Positions 42,541-55,867 of a stretch of 64,000 nt of DNA are shown piece after piece. The translations under genes and the position numbers were made by a program. The number at the start of each line of letters is the position of its first letter. The first letter of the stretch is position 1. The DNA comes from Hydractinia symbiolongicarpus (taxonomy: Eukaryota; Cnidaria; Hydrozoa; Anthoathecata; Hydractiniidae): positions 20,436,501-20,500,500 of the forward strand of contig NC_079886.1 of the NCBI RefSeq assembly GCF_029227915.1, written 5' to 3'. The notes beneath the pieces are model-generated. The model was not told the DNA's origin. It ran no database searches and was given only the letters and a program-made list of their open reading frames with translations.

Positions 42541-43190
42541 ATTAGGTCAGCATAAATATATTTTTATACTAGCATGGAAATGTAATTTTTGACTCCATAA
42601 GGGCTGGGTTACAATAAAGCGTATCCCAAGCGTATTTTCCTTTTTCAGATGGAATTTTTTTATACATGGTTGTATCAATGGATATTCTCTCCTTATTACG
42701 AATCTTGACATGACGACGGATAATACTGCTGTTACGGCATACAACTGCTTTATAAAAGGTGTGCAAGAGTATGGGATACCGTCAAGAATTCGTATGGACG
42801 GTGGTACAGAATTTAATCATGTAGAAGACTTTATGAACCAGGTATCTGATAGTAAACGGCGTATAAGAGGCAAGTCAGTCCATAACCAAAGAATCGAACG
42901 GCTATGGAGAGATGTATATACAAATGTTTTGTGTGCATATCGTGAATTATTTAATCAAATGGAGACTCTTAATATATTGGACGTGAAAAATGATATACAC
43001 TTGTTTGCATTACATTATGTTTTCAAACCGCGTATTGCTGCCAGTTTGGAGGGTTGGATAAGGGCACATAATGAACATCTGCTTCGTTCGGAAAATAGTT
43101 TTTCAATTTGCAATTGTGGCATAAGGGTTGTATACAGAATAGAGATGAAGACCTAACATCCATGAACAATATTTTCCGTATAAGGATAAT
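42541..43190 (+). pseudogene. Integrase-like gene, 3' part, copy 1
   Basis: The first five bases (ATTAG) end an exon, the intron runs 42546-42648 (GTCAGC...TTTTCAG), and coding resumes with WNFFIHGCINGYSLLITNLD, continuing the core begun at 36056. Then IRMDGGTEFN supplies the second catalytic acidic position (Asp), followed by SVHNQRIERLWRDVYTNVL with the Glu of the DDE triad, and IHLFALHYVFKPRI. A frameshift near 43090 leads to LQLWHKGCIQNRDEDL. All three acidic residues are present, but frameshifts, the TGA and the hAT insertion make the gene inactive. Confidence 0.65.
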
Positions 43191-43548
43191 TACGGATTTT
43201 CAGACAAACAATTTGGTTGAACTGAATTACATTTGTAATGTTTTAAGTCGCATCCCTACACCTTTAAGAAATACGCAGTTAATCTATTTAAAGACGAACA
43301 CGTCACCTCTTGCTAATTCAGGTTGCGTTGAAGGCTAACTTAAGTTTCGTTTATTTCGCAGAATCGTGTTTTTCTTTCTTTTGTGTGAAATTTTCAATCC
43401 TTCAAATCTAAGTCTGCGAGTCCCGCGAAGTACGAGTTGGGACGCCAAGACTCCCAACAAGTACCATTAGCAAAGGTAAAAATTTGAACATCCAATTTAT
43501 TTCTTATTTTACTCATGGTCTACATTTCTTAATATTTTGTGATTTTAG

Positions 43549-46066
43549 CACCTTCTGCCACCAGATCTACAATTGGGATGCCAAGACTCCCAACAAGTAC
43601 CATTAGCAAAGGTAAAAATTTGAACATCAAATTTACTTTTAATTTCACCTATGATTTACATTTCTTAATATTTTGTGATTTTAGCACCATCTGCCACCAA
43701 ATCTACAGTTGTGATGCAAAGATTCCCAACAAGTACCATTAGCAAAGCTAAAAAGGTGACCATAAAATTTATATGGAGTCTTACTTTTTGGTATAACTTT
43801 TTATAATTTTTGGTGATTCTAGCACTTCTTAGAAACAATTCTACAAATGGAATTTCAATATCGACAATCACTATCAAAGGTAAAAAATGCCATCCATTAC
43901 ATTGTGTTGTATGACTTCTATGATTTTAATTGGTTGGTTTAATACCACATCTTCTTTAATAGCAAAAGGAAAAGCAGGGCCTGTAAATGTTAAAAGTTTA
44001 CCACTTACCTGTAGCATCTATTTTACTACGCTTCAACAATTGTCCCCGTAAAGGTGTAGACCCTTTGTTTTTTGAGCATATGGATAATGGCTTTGGTAAG
44101 TAAGAAAAAATTGCTAAAAAATTTAAAAGTTGAAAGATTCTCGTTAACTATATCTATATATTAAATATTTATAGGATTTCCTTCACGCTGCTTTGACAGT
44201 CAAAGACAGAAAACAAAAGTTTGCCTCTGTGTCGATTTGACTTACTGAAAGGCAGTTTAAAGAAATCATGACAGAATGGTGTTCTAGTTTAACAAATACA
44301 AACTTCGCCTTTTATAAACAAGGCAAACAACGACAACTAGAAGTTTTAGATTCTATGACTCCACAAAAATTGCATAATAGTGGTTTTAAGGGTATCGTAA
44401 TCATACAAAAACATTAAGGTAGTTTTGTTAATCAGGTATATTTATATAATGAATATTTAGCAAAATTTGGTGTTAATCAGATAGTCAGATAGACTGCCTA
44501 AATAATGACAAATTTACGCCTTTGCTAAAATTACTGACATATATTCTTATTTATTAGCAACTACGCAAGAAGTATCGACTTCTCCATCTTTTTTGGAAAC
44601 ATTTCTACAATGTTTTCTCAGTCAGGTAAAAAAAATCATTGTTTACACATGCACGCTGAAGTGAGTTATGAAGCCGCCTCAAAAATTTATTTATCGTAAA
44701 TAGTTCTTGTCTTTTAGCAACTACACGTGAAGTATCGCCACGTCCCTCTTCTTCTGAAAGTGCATTATAACATTTTCTCAGCCAGGTAAGGAGCTGACCT
44801 TATACATGTGTAATCAAATGATTTCATGACTCATATGTCTTACTGTTAAAACTTTTAGACCATGATATCTTGCCATTTCCAACTGTTGATCAAACAATTT
44901 CACAGTCACCTTCTTCGGGTAAGCACACACACAAAAAATGTACCTAATTATTATTCCAAATTGCAGATTATTTAATTTTCATTTTTACCTATTAATATTT
45001 TCAGACACACAGCTTTCCTTAAAAGACATTCGTAATCGCAAGCATCGGTCACTAGGACAACAAACTGAAATTTTGATTAATCGCAGCAGGATACCGGAGA
45101 CCGCTACTGACAGATATAGAGATGCCAGCATCGTCAAACAAATTATTTGTAAAATTTTTGAATGAGTCGGGAGAAGATGCAGATGGTGTGACACGCGATT
45201 TCTTTGCTTCATATTGGCTGAGATTTAACCAACAATATGGATATGGTGAAAATATGAAGTTTTTCATGCTCAACTTGCATAATCTCAATGATAGTGTGAT
45301 TTTTACTTCTGCTGGCAGAATACTTCTTCATGGTTTTATCGTAGGTGGTTATCTACCATTGCAGATAGCACCATCCCTCCTTTATAGAGTGTTATTCAAC
45401 AAGCTACCGTCAAAGAAAAGTGAAAAAAGAGATTTCGTTAAATCTCTTGGTGAATGTGATCAACAAATAATTGAGAATGCTAGTCGTGCAACAGCGTTTG
45501 ATGCTACAATAATCAATAAGCTTTTGGACATTTTTTCTAACAATCAGTTAATACAAGTTCCGGTTGCTGATGATTTTAAAGATGTTTTGGAAAAAATAGC
45601 CTTTTTCGAAATAGTTTGTTCACCACATTTCATGACGCATCAAATGGCAAGTTGCGATGAAATGTTTGACGATATAAGCGAAGACATATTCTTGAACTAT
45701 GTGGAATCATTAAGACTCAAAGGTCAGGAATTGGTAAAGATCTTAAAGGCATCCTTTTCTACAAACCAGTCCCTTTATGGTCGTGAGGAAAGGGTTTATG
45801 GGTTTGTTGAAAGGTATGTGTCTGGTCTTAATCAAAACATGGCTTCAAAATTTACCCGATTTGTCAGTGGAATGGATGTAATGCCTTTTACCATCAGGAT
45901 TGAGTTCAAAGGGGCATCCAATCCTGAGACAATGTTTCCGATTGCTCACACTTGTGGGTACGTGCTGGAAGTATCACCATATTTTTTAAATTACGAAATC
46001 TTCAAATATATGATGAATCGTGTTTTAATGAATAGGAATGCCTCGGAAAGATTTCATTTGACGTAG
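43549..46066 (+). pseudogene. HECT-like gene, 5'-truncated, copy 2
   Basis: Same content as 31558-34075 at an offset of 11,991: two repeat exons (43549-43611, 43685-43747), a third diverged one (43823-43879), the intermediate exons, and the HECT-like 3' exon (45077-46066) with the same frame change near 45126 and the same HTC motif. It lacks the upstream repeat exons and any promoter that served copy 1. Confidence 0.55.
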
Positions 46067-48046
46067 CCAGTGACACTATTTTGATTTTTTTGTTTGTTGT
46101 TATTAATTTTATAATAAAAACATACATATTTTGACAACGTTTTGGGTGTTCACCCATTTTTATTTTAGTTTTACAAGGAAGTTTATTAATTTTTTACGTT
46201 CATTATTTTTTGGTCTTCTTATTACCTTATTCATGGAAATTAACTAATCACAAAATTAACGCAAATTTTGGAAATTTGCGTTAATCAAATGCCTCTTCTT
46301 AAAGTGTAATGTAAATATCCAGGACGTTAAAATTGAATTCTGTAAATTACACTTTTCTTTAAAAACAATCCCAATTTAAACAATCGCTCCAAAAATTGCC
46401 AAAATTTTAAAGAGTTGCTAAACAATTTTCTGGGTCGAATATGAAATACATACCTCATTAACTTCCTGGAATAAGATATTTTATAGACAATTATAGTTCC
46501 ACATTTTTTAAAGGTAATTTAGAAATATTACCTCATTTAAGACTTTGAGCTCATTCGGTAAAACGTTATTTTGATGAGGTTCTTTTTGTTTCATATTTTT
46601 TGCTGTTTCTGGGATCAGCTATTCGCTTTTTAATTTCTAACCGGCGATCCTCTGGCTGAGTAAGGCTTGGATGATTAGAAAAAATGAAAATATTGTAAAC
46701 AAATATCACAACAACGTGTATTGCGAATGGTTATGCAAGGGTCGAGTGTCTAATATATTATTATCTTAGTTTTTATTACATGTTGGACGCCATGTTTATT
46801 TTTGGCGGTTTTTATGTCCTATATATCTTTATTTACGTTCTTAAATTTTGTTACAAAGCAATCCTCTTTTTGATTTTGAAGGCAGATATCTCGCCAATAA
46901 GATATCTTGCCTCAACTATTTCAAAGATTGTACCCTTAAAAATCACTAAAAGTATTCTAATATTGTATCTGTTTTTGTTATATCTGACTATTGACTGTGT
47001 TCCTTTTTTCGTTGCTATAAGTTTTTATATGTAATTATGTATGTTTTACTTATTGCTCTTTTTAGAACAAGTTACAAAAAACAAGAAACAATGAATCAGT
47101 ATGTAAAAGATTGTTATGTTCGACCAGCACGTTATTTTCCAGATTTAAAACATTTTTTAATTTAAGATAATTAGTTGGCAAGGTTCAACGCATTACTGTA
47201 TTTTATTTTCAACTAATTAAAAGGGAAGATAATCTTAGCGACTAAGACACATTCTTGCGCGTAATAACTGTACTGTTTCGCGAATGCGCAAAAAATAGTG
47301 CACGCGAAAGTTACTACAAATGAAGTACATCTATCAAAATGTTTTACTTTAGATCATGAGTTGCCTTACAAAGTCAATGGTAAAAATAAGGAAGTTGCTT
47401 GGTTAGAGACTTTATTGAACGAAGAAAAGGGCAGGTAGAGGATGAGTTGGTTCAAGAGCTTGGCTTGAAAGAGGCGGTAAAAGTTATTAAATGTAACGAT
47501 AAAATAAAGTAATGTGTAAAGTGCCAGTTTCCCTTATGTGGTTATAGTGGTGATCGTTTGGAGCGAGAGGATAATGCGTTATTGATAACATCTCGTCAAA
47601 TAAGAATGTTCAATTTCGTGACAAATATAATTCGAACGGGGGTACATAAGCCACTGCCATGCAAACAAATGTTGGAGGTATTAGGCATAATTTATTAGAA
47701 GTTTATAAGTTGTGTTAGTTCCATTTGCACTGATTTTTTTGACGTTTTTTTCTTTAGGTACTACGACCAATTGGATAATCATTTGGTTTCCCACCGCATC
47801 AAAAAAACAGAAAAGATAAAACTACTAAAGAATTCGCGCTCAGCAACACGTTTTCATAAAAGGATATTGAAAGAAATAGTGTCTAGGTGGCTTGCCTGGC
47901 TTCCAATGAAATAAAAATGGTTAGAAATATGTTATTGTGTGCAGGAAATTCCATAAGATGCGTGTCGCCGAAGGTAAAAAAAAGGAGAAAATAAATGGCT
48001 TGTTCCGTATTATAATGAATTGAATAGGAATTTTTTAATGTGAGCA
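46067..48046. other. Intergenic stretch with a perfect palindrome, copy 2
   Basis: Identical to 34076-36055. The 14-bp palindrome is at 46255-46285 and the hydrophobic 84-codon open stretch at 46780-47034. No gene is recognised. Confidence 0.5.
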
Positions 48047-48790
48047 GTGTTGCATAATCCTTATTTTCCTTGTTATGCAGATGTTGTACGGATCATAGAG
48101 AGAAGGTTAGACGACATTGACAGATTTGTGAGTTCTGACCTATCAATAACGGAACTAAGACGAGTGCAACGGCTTCTGGAAAAGGTACAGAGAAATTTTG
48201 AAAGGATACGAGATTCTATTAATGACAGTTTTAAACGTTACACGATATCCGACAGAATAGACAGGTTGGTTCAAACTATGTCAGGAGACTTGCAAACAAC
48301 CAACTCCCCTTCCGTCACTATGACCAATAGCGGCACTCAACCAAGAAGCAGAACTGGTAGAAGAGGTGCACCTGAAGTCGCCATCGACAAACAAAACTTA
48401 GAGCACCTACTTTCTAGGGATTCAGTGTACGGCAAATTGCTTCTCATGGACGTCTTGGTGAAAAAGTACACAACCTATATGTTTATGAAAAAAACAATAT
48501 GGACAGTCAAAAAAACCGTTTTAGCGAAGTGCTCCTGACTCCGTACTCAAAGAAAAAATCATTGAACTGAACAAACTTTACCCAAACTCTGGCTATTGAG
48601 AAATGGTTTCTCTTTTACGATCTCAGTACCCTCCTATGATAATTCAACGAGAAAGAGTTCGAACTATGCTGGCAGAAGTTGATCCTGTTGGTACAGCTAA
48701 TCGCTTGGCACAAACTGTTAAACGTAGGGTGTATGCCGTTCCAACGCCAAATTCGTTGTGGCATATCGATTCTAATCATAAGATTATCAG
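48047..48790 (+). pseudogene. Integrase-like gene, 5' part, copy 2
   Basis: Identical to 36056-36799, including the frameshift near 48530 and the TGA at 48597-48599. The shared lesions show that decay preceded the duplication. Confidence 0.65.
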
Positions 48791-49632
48791 CAGGGTCGGA
48801 TCCAGCTATAGGCGAGGTAGGCTAAAGCCTACATTGTGATGGAGCTATTAAAATCCTGCATATGATAATTCTATGGAGAAGCAGCTCGTGAGAGAATCGA
48901 CAAGAAATATCCATAGATCGCGCGCGGTCATCGTGTACGTGAAAATGTTATAGCCAGTGGCGCTTTGAATCCCGTTTGTTTACGTTGTCTCGATAATCTA
49001 ACAATTTTTGTCTTTCCAATCGAGACACGCCAATCTGCCTTAGAAAATCACTTGTCCTAAAACTCGCAAATAGGCTAAAGTCTGGATAGCTGTTTTTAGT
49101 AACCCATGGCACACAGTTATTTCAACGGGGATTTCAAATTCGCGAAAACACAGTCTAGTTGCCTACTACTTTTCACTCGCAAGTAGGCTGAAATTCAACT
49201 CGCAAGTAGGCTCAGAGGACTGGTGACAAAACTCAAATTCGGGTCAAAGTTCAGTGAGCCAGAGAATAGATGATCAAACATGGCTTCTAGATACTGCTCA
49301 GATATGTGTGTTTCGTGAGATTTGTGTTTCAGGTGAGTTTTCAGAGTTTTTGTTGGTTTCATATTTTATAAAACACCGGAATAATGTCATGCATGAATCA
49401 TATGTCCAGCTAGCTAGGAACTTGTTAGTCTTGTTTGAGTTTATACTACCTGGCCTGTGGAAGACATCATCTCCCACCCCCCACCCCCCCCCCACACTGC
49501 CAACTTATTTATGTCTGCATGTAGCTAGAGTAGTATGAACAGAGTGTCGAGGAAGATAATAGTCAGTCCAGTTGTGCATCGAGAATAGATCTCATTATTT
49601 TTAGTAATGTATAGCTAGCATCTTGAAGAAAC

Positions 49633-50983
49633 ATGGACTTTGAACTTATTCTACAACAACAAAAAGACATCAGAACTCGTTTCGAAGGCAACTGGAGAAC
49701 TAAAAAGTTGTTTTCACCGTCGTCACCATCTATTTTGAAGACAGATGAACTTGCACAAACTATATTCATCTCTACTGTTAAAAAATTCAAAAAAAATGTT
49801 AATCCTGCTCTCAAGCCACTTAGGTATTCTTTTTGTTTATTTACACATTCTCGAAGAAAGTGAGCACTTATTCTGTATGTATAGTTTCAATATAGAAGAA
49901 AACATACCTAGACAGCAAAAATAAAGTTTTGTTTTGTTTCTGTTAAAAGTTTTTTTTTACTTGTCAGTTACAACAGTATATTTATGTGAAACACAGTACG
50001 ATAAACCACGATTAATTATAACCGGAATTTGTTCAAATGGCAAGATATTTTCATTGTTAATGACTGGATGCATGTTCTTCTAGAATATCTGGTGATGGTA
50101 ATTGTTTGTACAGTGCAGTGTCAGTTGGTTTGGTTGGTAACCAGTCATTAGCATATGATTTAAGAGTCTTGACGTCAATTGAGTTGTTCCAAAATGCTGA
50201 TCATCCACACTTTGAAATTATTGCAAATCAGTTGCAGTGCAAAAATTCAAAAAATCTGTTTACACAGGCTTTATCAGATCATGGTTGCAAAGTTTATACC
50301 GAAACGAAGTGTCGCATTACTGCTTTAAAAGAGGAGGCTTCATATACATCACGGAATTATAGTTGGTCATTATTTGTCTGTGTTATGGCATTATGTAATG
50401 TTATTGAGGTAACTAACTTCCATACGACAGTATATACAGAGTAGACAAAATGTAGAATCTACTGTGGATATATATCTGGGAAATTTCTTCACTTGGTGGG
50501 GAATAGTCAAGATAGTCATGGTCCTAATGTGTTCCATATTTCTATAAAACTTTTTGAAATACACCTGAAATAGTTGCTAGTTATCATATCTTATGTAATT
50601 GAATTAGTTCATAGAGATATACAATATTTTTGTTTATATTAGTTCCCTATTCAGCTTGTATATCAGCCACTGGAAGATTCAAAGTTGAATTCACTTTTCA
50701 ATAATGTGTTTTCATCGAAAAAAGATGTTGAAAGTAAATCCCCATTGGTGTTATTATGGTACAATTCCTGTGTTGATCGTCCAAAGACAGTAATGCGACC
50801 AAATCATTTTGTTGTTTTATTGCCCCTACCAACTGGTAAAAGAAAATTGGCAAAGCATAGTTTAACCTTGGTGTCTAATCTTCCAAATATTGTGGCTGAA
50901 CAACCTTCTTCACAAAAAGCAGTGAAAAAAAAATCGTGTGGTTTGAAAATCAATAACATCCTACTTCAGTCAAAACTTGCCAG
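49633..50983 (+). pseudogene. OTU cysteine protease-like gene, copy 2
   Basis: Identical to 37642-38992; exons 49633-49823, 50084-50408 and 50643-50983. The DGNC block and the RPNHFVVLL block are both present. Confidence 0.6.
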
Positions 50984-51158
50984 GTATATAACACTTTTGA
51001 TGAGATAAAGGTGCAAACATTTTATTTATATCTGTTCTCATAATGGATTTTAGTAGGGAATCAATTTTTCACAACAATTTTCAAACAATTACAAATATGG
51101 AATGATGAGTTATCAGTATGGCAATTTTTACTGATCCAATCCTTTTTTCAATTTTACA

Positions 51159-53690
51159 GAGACTGGTGAATCTTCAAAATCTCTTATCGAACCATCCAAA
51201 TCTACTGTTAAACAACCTGCTGAAAATAAATCTGACGAAAAGGTTGTGGAAGTTGATCATATCCTTGAAGCTGATGTAATTAATATGATGAATACTGATG
51301 ATTCAGTAAATGATGGTGCTTTACAATTTCCTGAAGTTAACAATGAGAACATTGATTCATTTGATACAGGAAATTTGGTGAACAATGTTGCAAAAATGAA
51401 GGTCACTGAAAAATTAGCTTTTTTAAATTCTGTTTGGATGCCTGATGAAAACTTTCATTACCCAACTTCAAATCGACGTTTCATTCATTCTTGGTTGACT
51501 TCTTATCCATGGTTATGTTACTCAAAAATCCATGATGGGGCATTTTGCATAAATTGTGTGATGTTCCATAATAACTCACAAAATGTTGGGAAAATGGAAA
51601 AATTGTGCAAGGAACCATTAAGAGATTGGAAAAATGCGAAGGCTTTACTTGAAAAACACCACCATAAATCTCCACATCATAAAAAGTCTGTTGTAGATAC
51701 AGCAAAATTTAAAGCTACAATGGCATCAACAGACACCAGAATTGATAGGCAGCTCAACAATATTGTGCATGTACATTACGAAAAATCGTGTTGTATTGAA
51801 GTCATTGATCAAGATTCTCATTACAATGGCTCAACAATGTATTTCGTTAAGAGGTCGTGATGAGACAGATCCAACTGCACAATTTCAATCTAAAGAGAAT
51901 GTAATGAGCAATTTGAATCCTGGTAATTTTCTGGCTTTTGTGAAACTAGCAGTAGAGTTGGAATGCTCTGCTGTGAAGGAACTCATGAGTAACTGTGCCA
52001 AAAATGCTACTTATTTGTCAAAAACTATTCAAAATGAACTCCTATCTCTTATTGCAAAAAACATTGTCACCTAAGTAGTTGCACAAATAAAACGATCTAA
52101 ATATTTCTCTGTTCTTGGCGATGAGGCAGTAGATATAAGCAACAAAGAACAGGTGCCAGTTGTGTTGCGATATATTGACAGTAAAGATGAAATTAGAGAG
52201 ACATTTTTAAAGATGGCAGAATGTAAACTTGGTTGTTCTGGTAAAGGGCTGTCAAATACTATAATTGATGCTGTGGAGCAAAACAACTTGGACATGAATG
52301 ATTGTAGGGGACCAGGCTATGATGGAGCAGGTTAAAATCTAATACAAATAACCATGTTTATCATTAGCTATCCATATATTTTTATCTTCATTTTGTTCTA
52401 TTTTTTCAGGTGCAATGGCTGGAAAATCTTCAGGAGCATCCACATTGATTAAGAACAAATTCCCCAAAGCCATTTATGTTCATTGTGCATCTCACAGGTT
52501 GAACCTATGTGTTCAGCTGGCTGTAAGCTCCCAATGGTTGCTGATATGATGTCACAGTTTCAAGCAGTGGCATTGTTTTTTTACTGTTCGCCTGTCAGAA
52601 CTCATGTCCTGAAAGGTGTCATAGAGGCTGTGTCACCTGAGATTGTCCATTCAGTAGTTTTGAATATTTGTCGTACAAGATGGGTAGCCAGGCTGGATGG
52701 ACTTGACTCTTTCTGTGATTTATTACCATCTGTCATGCTCACTTTGGAGAAAATCACAGAAAATAGAGACAAATCCTTCAGTCGTAGTAACATGGATGCT
52801 GCAAGACCACTCCTTCTAGGCATATGTCAGTTTGAATTCATTGCTGTGTTGGTAATTGTTCAAAAGGTTTTGGGTTACACTCGTGGTCTCACTGTGAAAT
52901 TACAGAATCTGATCTTGTTAAAACATCAAGTAACGTGCTTTTGTTGAAACGAACACTGCAAGTGATCAGATCAGATATTGACACCCATTTTAATAAGTGG
53001 TATGAAAAAGTTCTATCTTTAGCTACTGAGCTTGATGTTGTGGAATCAATGAAACGTCGATGCAGCATCCAGTTGTATCGAGAGAACTATGTTGCCAATG
53101 GAGTTAAAGAGTACTACAAATTGGCTGTTGCTATTCCCTTCATCGATCATATATTGCAAGAACTGGACACTAGATTTTCTATTGACAATGTCAGTGTCTA
53201 CTCTGGTTTCAGCATCATGCCAACTACCATTCTTTCAGATGAGGGTCGTGTTCTTGTGGGAGACCAACCAACATGGAAAGTTGAATTTTCTAAATTTATT
53301 CCGAGATATCGTGATGATATTCCTGCTCTGAGTAACTTGTACGCACAGTTAGATATGTGGAAAGTTAAGTGGAGAACATTCACCGGAGTGTTACCTACCA
53401 CATTGCAAGGTCTGTTAAAACACACTGACAAACTTTTATTCCCATCGATACATGAAGCGATACGAATTCTAGCTACTATACCTGTCACTACTTGCACCTG
53501 TGAGAGGAGTATTTTAGGTTTACGTCGTGTGAAGACATGGATGAGGAATACAATTACAAAGGAAAGATCGAACAGTCTCTGTGTTATAATGTTCAATCGA
53601 GATGTGACTGTTGATTTAGATCAAGTTGTAGTTGAATTTGCAGCTGCTAACAAACGTAGAATGACGTTTTCTAATATTTTTAGTGACTGA
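51159..53690 (+). pseudogene. hAT transposase, copy 2
   Basis: Identical to 39168-41699, with the intron at 52331-52409, the in-frame TAA at 52072-52074 and the same three frameshifts. Confidence 0.75.
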
Positions 53691-54405
53691 GTTTAAGTAT
53701 TGTTTTTATAGTTTTAGTACACCTTTTTTATATGTCACTTCAGCCATAAATTATAGGTTAAACATGGTGTACACAGTGTTGTAAATACCTATTTTCTATT
53801 AAATACCTATTCGATTGTAAACTTTATGTGTATAAAAATAAATCTATCATTTCAGTCTTTTGATGATATTGCTGCTGTTATCTTGTATGAAATTGTATGA
53901 CCAGTATGATCTTCAATATGATGATAAATGTTTTCTTTGATATTTAGTTGAAAATTCACAATTGTAAAATGAAAGAAGTTCAAATGCTCAAACAATGGAA
54001 ACAAAAGTTCAAGGGTGAGTTTTGTTTTTTTACCTTCTATTGTTTTGTCTTGCTGTATCATTCCTGTTTTCAACGCAACTCTTGTATTTCTGGGTTCAAT
54101 TCAGAAATATTAGAAAGAAAGAAATGAAAAAAGAAAGAAAGACAGAAATAAGGAAGAGAGTTAGTCAATACAGTTGCATTTTGAAATAGAAAGTTTGTCC
54201 TTTTTGTTATTCAGAAGACTGTCAAAGGTGTGAAACAATTTTTCTGTGTGTCAAAATTTATTTGATTCTTTGTACTTTCTGTCATAAAAACAACTGTATT
54301 GTCGTCATTTTTCGACACATTTAGAGCCATTTGAGGCATTTAGAGGGCTCCGCCCAGGACCCGTTTGTGGGCTCATAACGCCCCCCAAACCCCCAGTTGT
54401 TCTGG

Positions 54406-54449
54406 ATTGCGCCCGATAGGGCGCAATGCAACGCCCCGTTGGGGCGTTG
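54406..54449. repeat. Two GC-rich hairpins near the hAT right end, copy 2
   Basis: Identical to the pair at 42415-42458. Confidence 0.8.
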
Positions 54450-54531
54450 TAAATTCAATTATTCTAAAAAATATTTTTTAAGAATTTTTTTATATAGGCC
54501 TACATCCAGTAATTCTCTGGATCCGACCCTG

Positions 54532-55181
54532 ATTAGGTCAGCATAAATATATTTTTATACTAGCATGGAAATGTAATTTTTGACTCCATAAGGGCTGGGT
54601 TACAATAAAGCGTATCCCAAGCGTATTTTCCTTTTTCAGATGGAATTTTTTTATACATGGTTGTATCAATGGATATTCTCTCCTTATTACGAATCTTGAC
54701 ATGACGACGGATAATACTGCTGTTACGGCATACAACTGCTTTATAAAAGGTGTGCAAGAGTATGGGATACCGTCAAGAATTCGTATGGACGGTGGTACAG
54801 AATTTAATCATGTAGAAGACTTTATGAACCAGGTATCTGATAGTAAACGGCGTATAAGAGGCAAGTCAGTCCATAACCAAAGAATCGAACGGCTATGGAG
54901 AGATGTATATACAAATGTTTTGTGTGCATATCGTGAATTATTTAATCAAATGGAGACTCTTAATATATTGGACGTGAAAAATGATATACACTTGTTTGCA
55001 TTACATTATGTTTTCAAACCGCGTATTGCTGCCAGTTTGGAGGGTTGGATAAGGGCACATAATGAACATCTGCTTCGTTCGGAAAATAGTTTTTCAATTT
55101 GCAATTGTGGCATAAGGGTTGTATACAGAATAGAGATGAAGACCTAACATCCATGAACAATATTTTCCGTATAAGGATAAT
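54532..55181 (+). pseudogene. Integrase-like gene, 3' part, copy 2
   Basis: Identical to 42541-43190, with the same intron (54537-54639) and frameshift near 55080. The copy-2 unit ends about 250 bases further on. Confidence 0.65.
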
Positions 55182-55574
55182 TACGGATTTTCAGACAAAC
55201 AATTTGGTTGAACTGAATTACATTTGTAATGTTTTAAGTCGCATCCCTACACCTTTAAGAAATACGCAGTTAATCTATTTAAAGACGAACACGTCACCTC
55301 TTGCTAATTCAGGTTGCGTTGAAGGCTAACTTAAGTTTCGTTTATTTCGCAGAATCGTGTTTTTCTTTCTTTTGTGTGAAATTTTCAATCCTTCAAATCT
55401 AAGTCTGCGAGTCCCGCGAAGTACGAGTAAAGTATGTAAAATAAGATCTATTAGCCTTCTACATGAGAATGAAAATTACAAAGTGCACGCACAATGATAA
55501 ACTCGACCAGTTTAGTCTTAAAATTTAAATTCTAGAGGTTTTGCTCCAGACAGACAGAGTAGAACAGGACTTCT

Positions 55575-55800
55575 GTAAAGGGTACAAGGGTTTCAACTGA
55601 TATTCCTGAACCAAGGTACCCAAAATGTCTAGCTGAGTCACCTCAAAAGAGGTCTGCGAACAGTCTTTAGCAGGAACTAGACATTTCTTTCATCCATAAC
55701 TTTTCATATGTCTTACTCTGTACGATCTTGTGTGACTGGGGTAAGAAGTGGAGTCGTCACTCTCCAAAGATAAGACCAGTGCAGTCAAACCCCCTTGGTT
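55575..55800 (+). repeat. Dispersed repeat, copy at the LINE 5' side
   Basis: Shares long near-identical stretches with 62955-63190, for example GTGGAGTCGTCACTCTCCAA and TCAAACCCCCTTG, in the same orientation. It lies immediately upstream of the LINE ORF1 at 55868, so it could be that LINE's 5' untranslated region or promoter. Confidence 0.65.
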
Positions 55801-55867
55801 TAGACTATTCGATTACTAGAGTGATCAGAAATTGGATCAAGATACAGATGATTGAGTACAGGAAGCT

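Larger units (their letters stand above)
31446..43436 (+). repeat. 11,991-bp tandem duplication, copy 1
   Basis: The unit begins inside the fourth mini-exon (TTGGGACGCC at 31446) and ends after CGCGAAGTACGAG at 43436, where copy 2 begins. Every coding and non-coding segment compared is identical at an offset of 11,991, including homopolymers such as the 10-C run near 37490 and 49480. The junction shows only 1 base of possible microhomology. Confidence 0.9.
48791..54531 (+). mobile_element. hAT element with OTU-like gene, copy 2
   Basis: Identical to 36800-42540, with the same termini, flanking ATTATCAG/ATTAG and internal lesions. Being inside the duplicated unit and not flanked by an independent target site, it is a passenger of the segmental duplication and not a second transposition. 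Confidence 0.75.
43437..55427 (+). repeat. 11,991-bp tandem duplication, copy 2
   Basis: Exact head-to-tail second copy of 31446-43436. It starts in the middle of a mini-exon, so the HECT-like gene in this copy lacks its 5' exons. After 55427 the sequence diverges at AAAGTATGTAAAATAAG. Zero divergence over 12 kb of non-functional sequence means either a very recent event or an assembly error. Confidence 0.9.

Noticed and set aside
48791-54531. Second independent hAT insertion at the same site
   Set aside because: It is identical to the first and lies inside the 11,991-bp duplicated unit, so it was copied with it.
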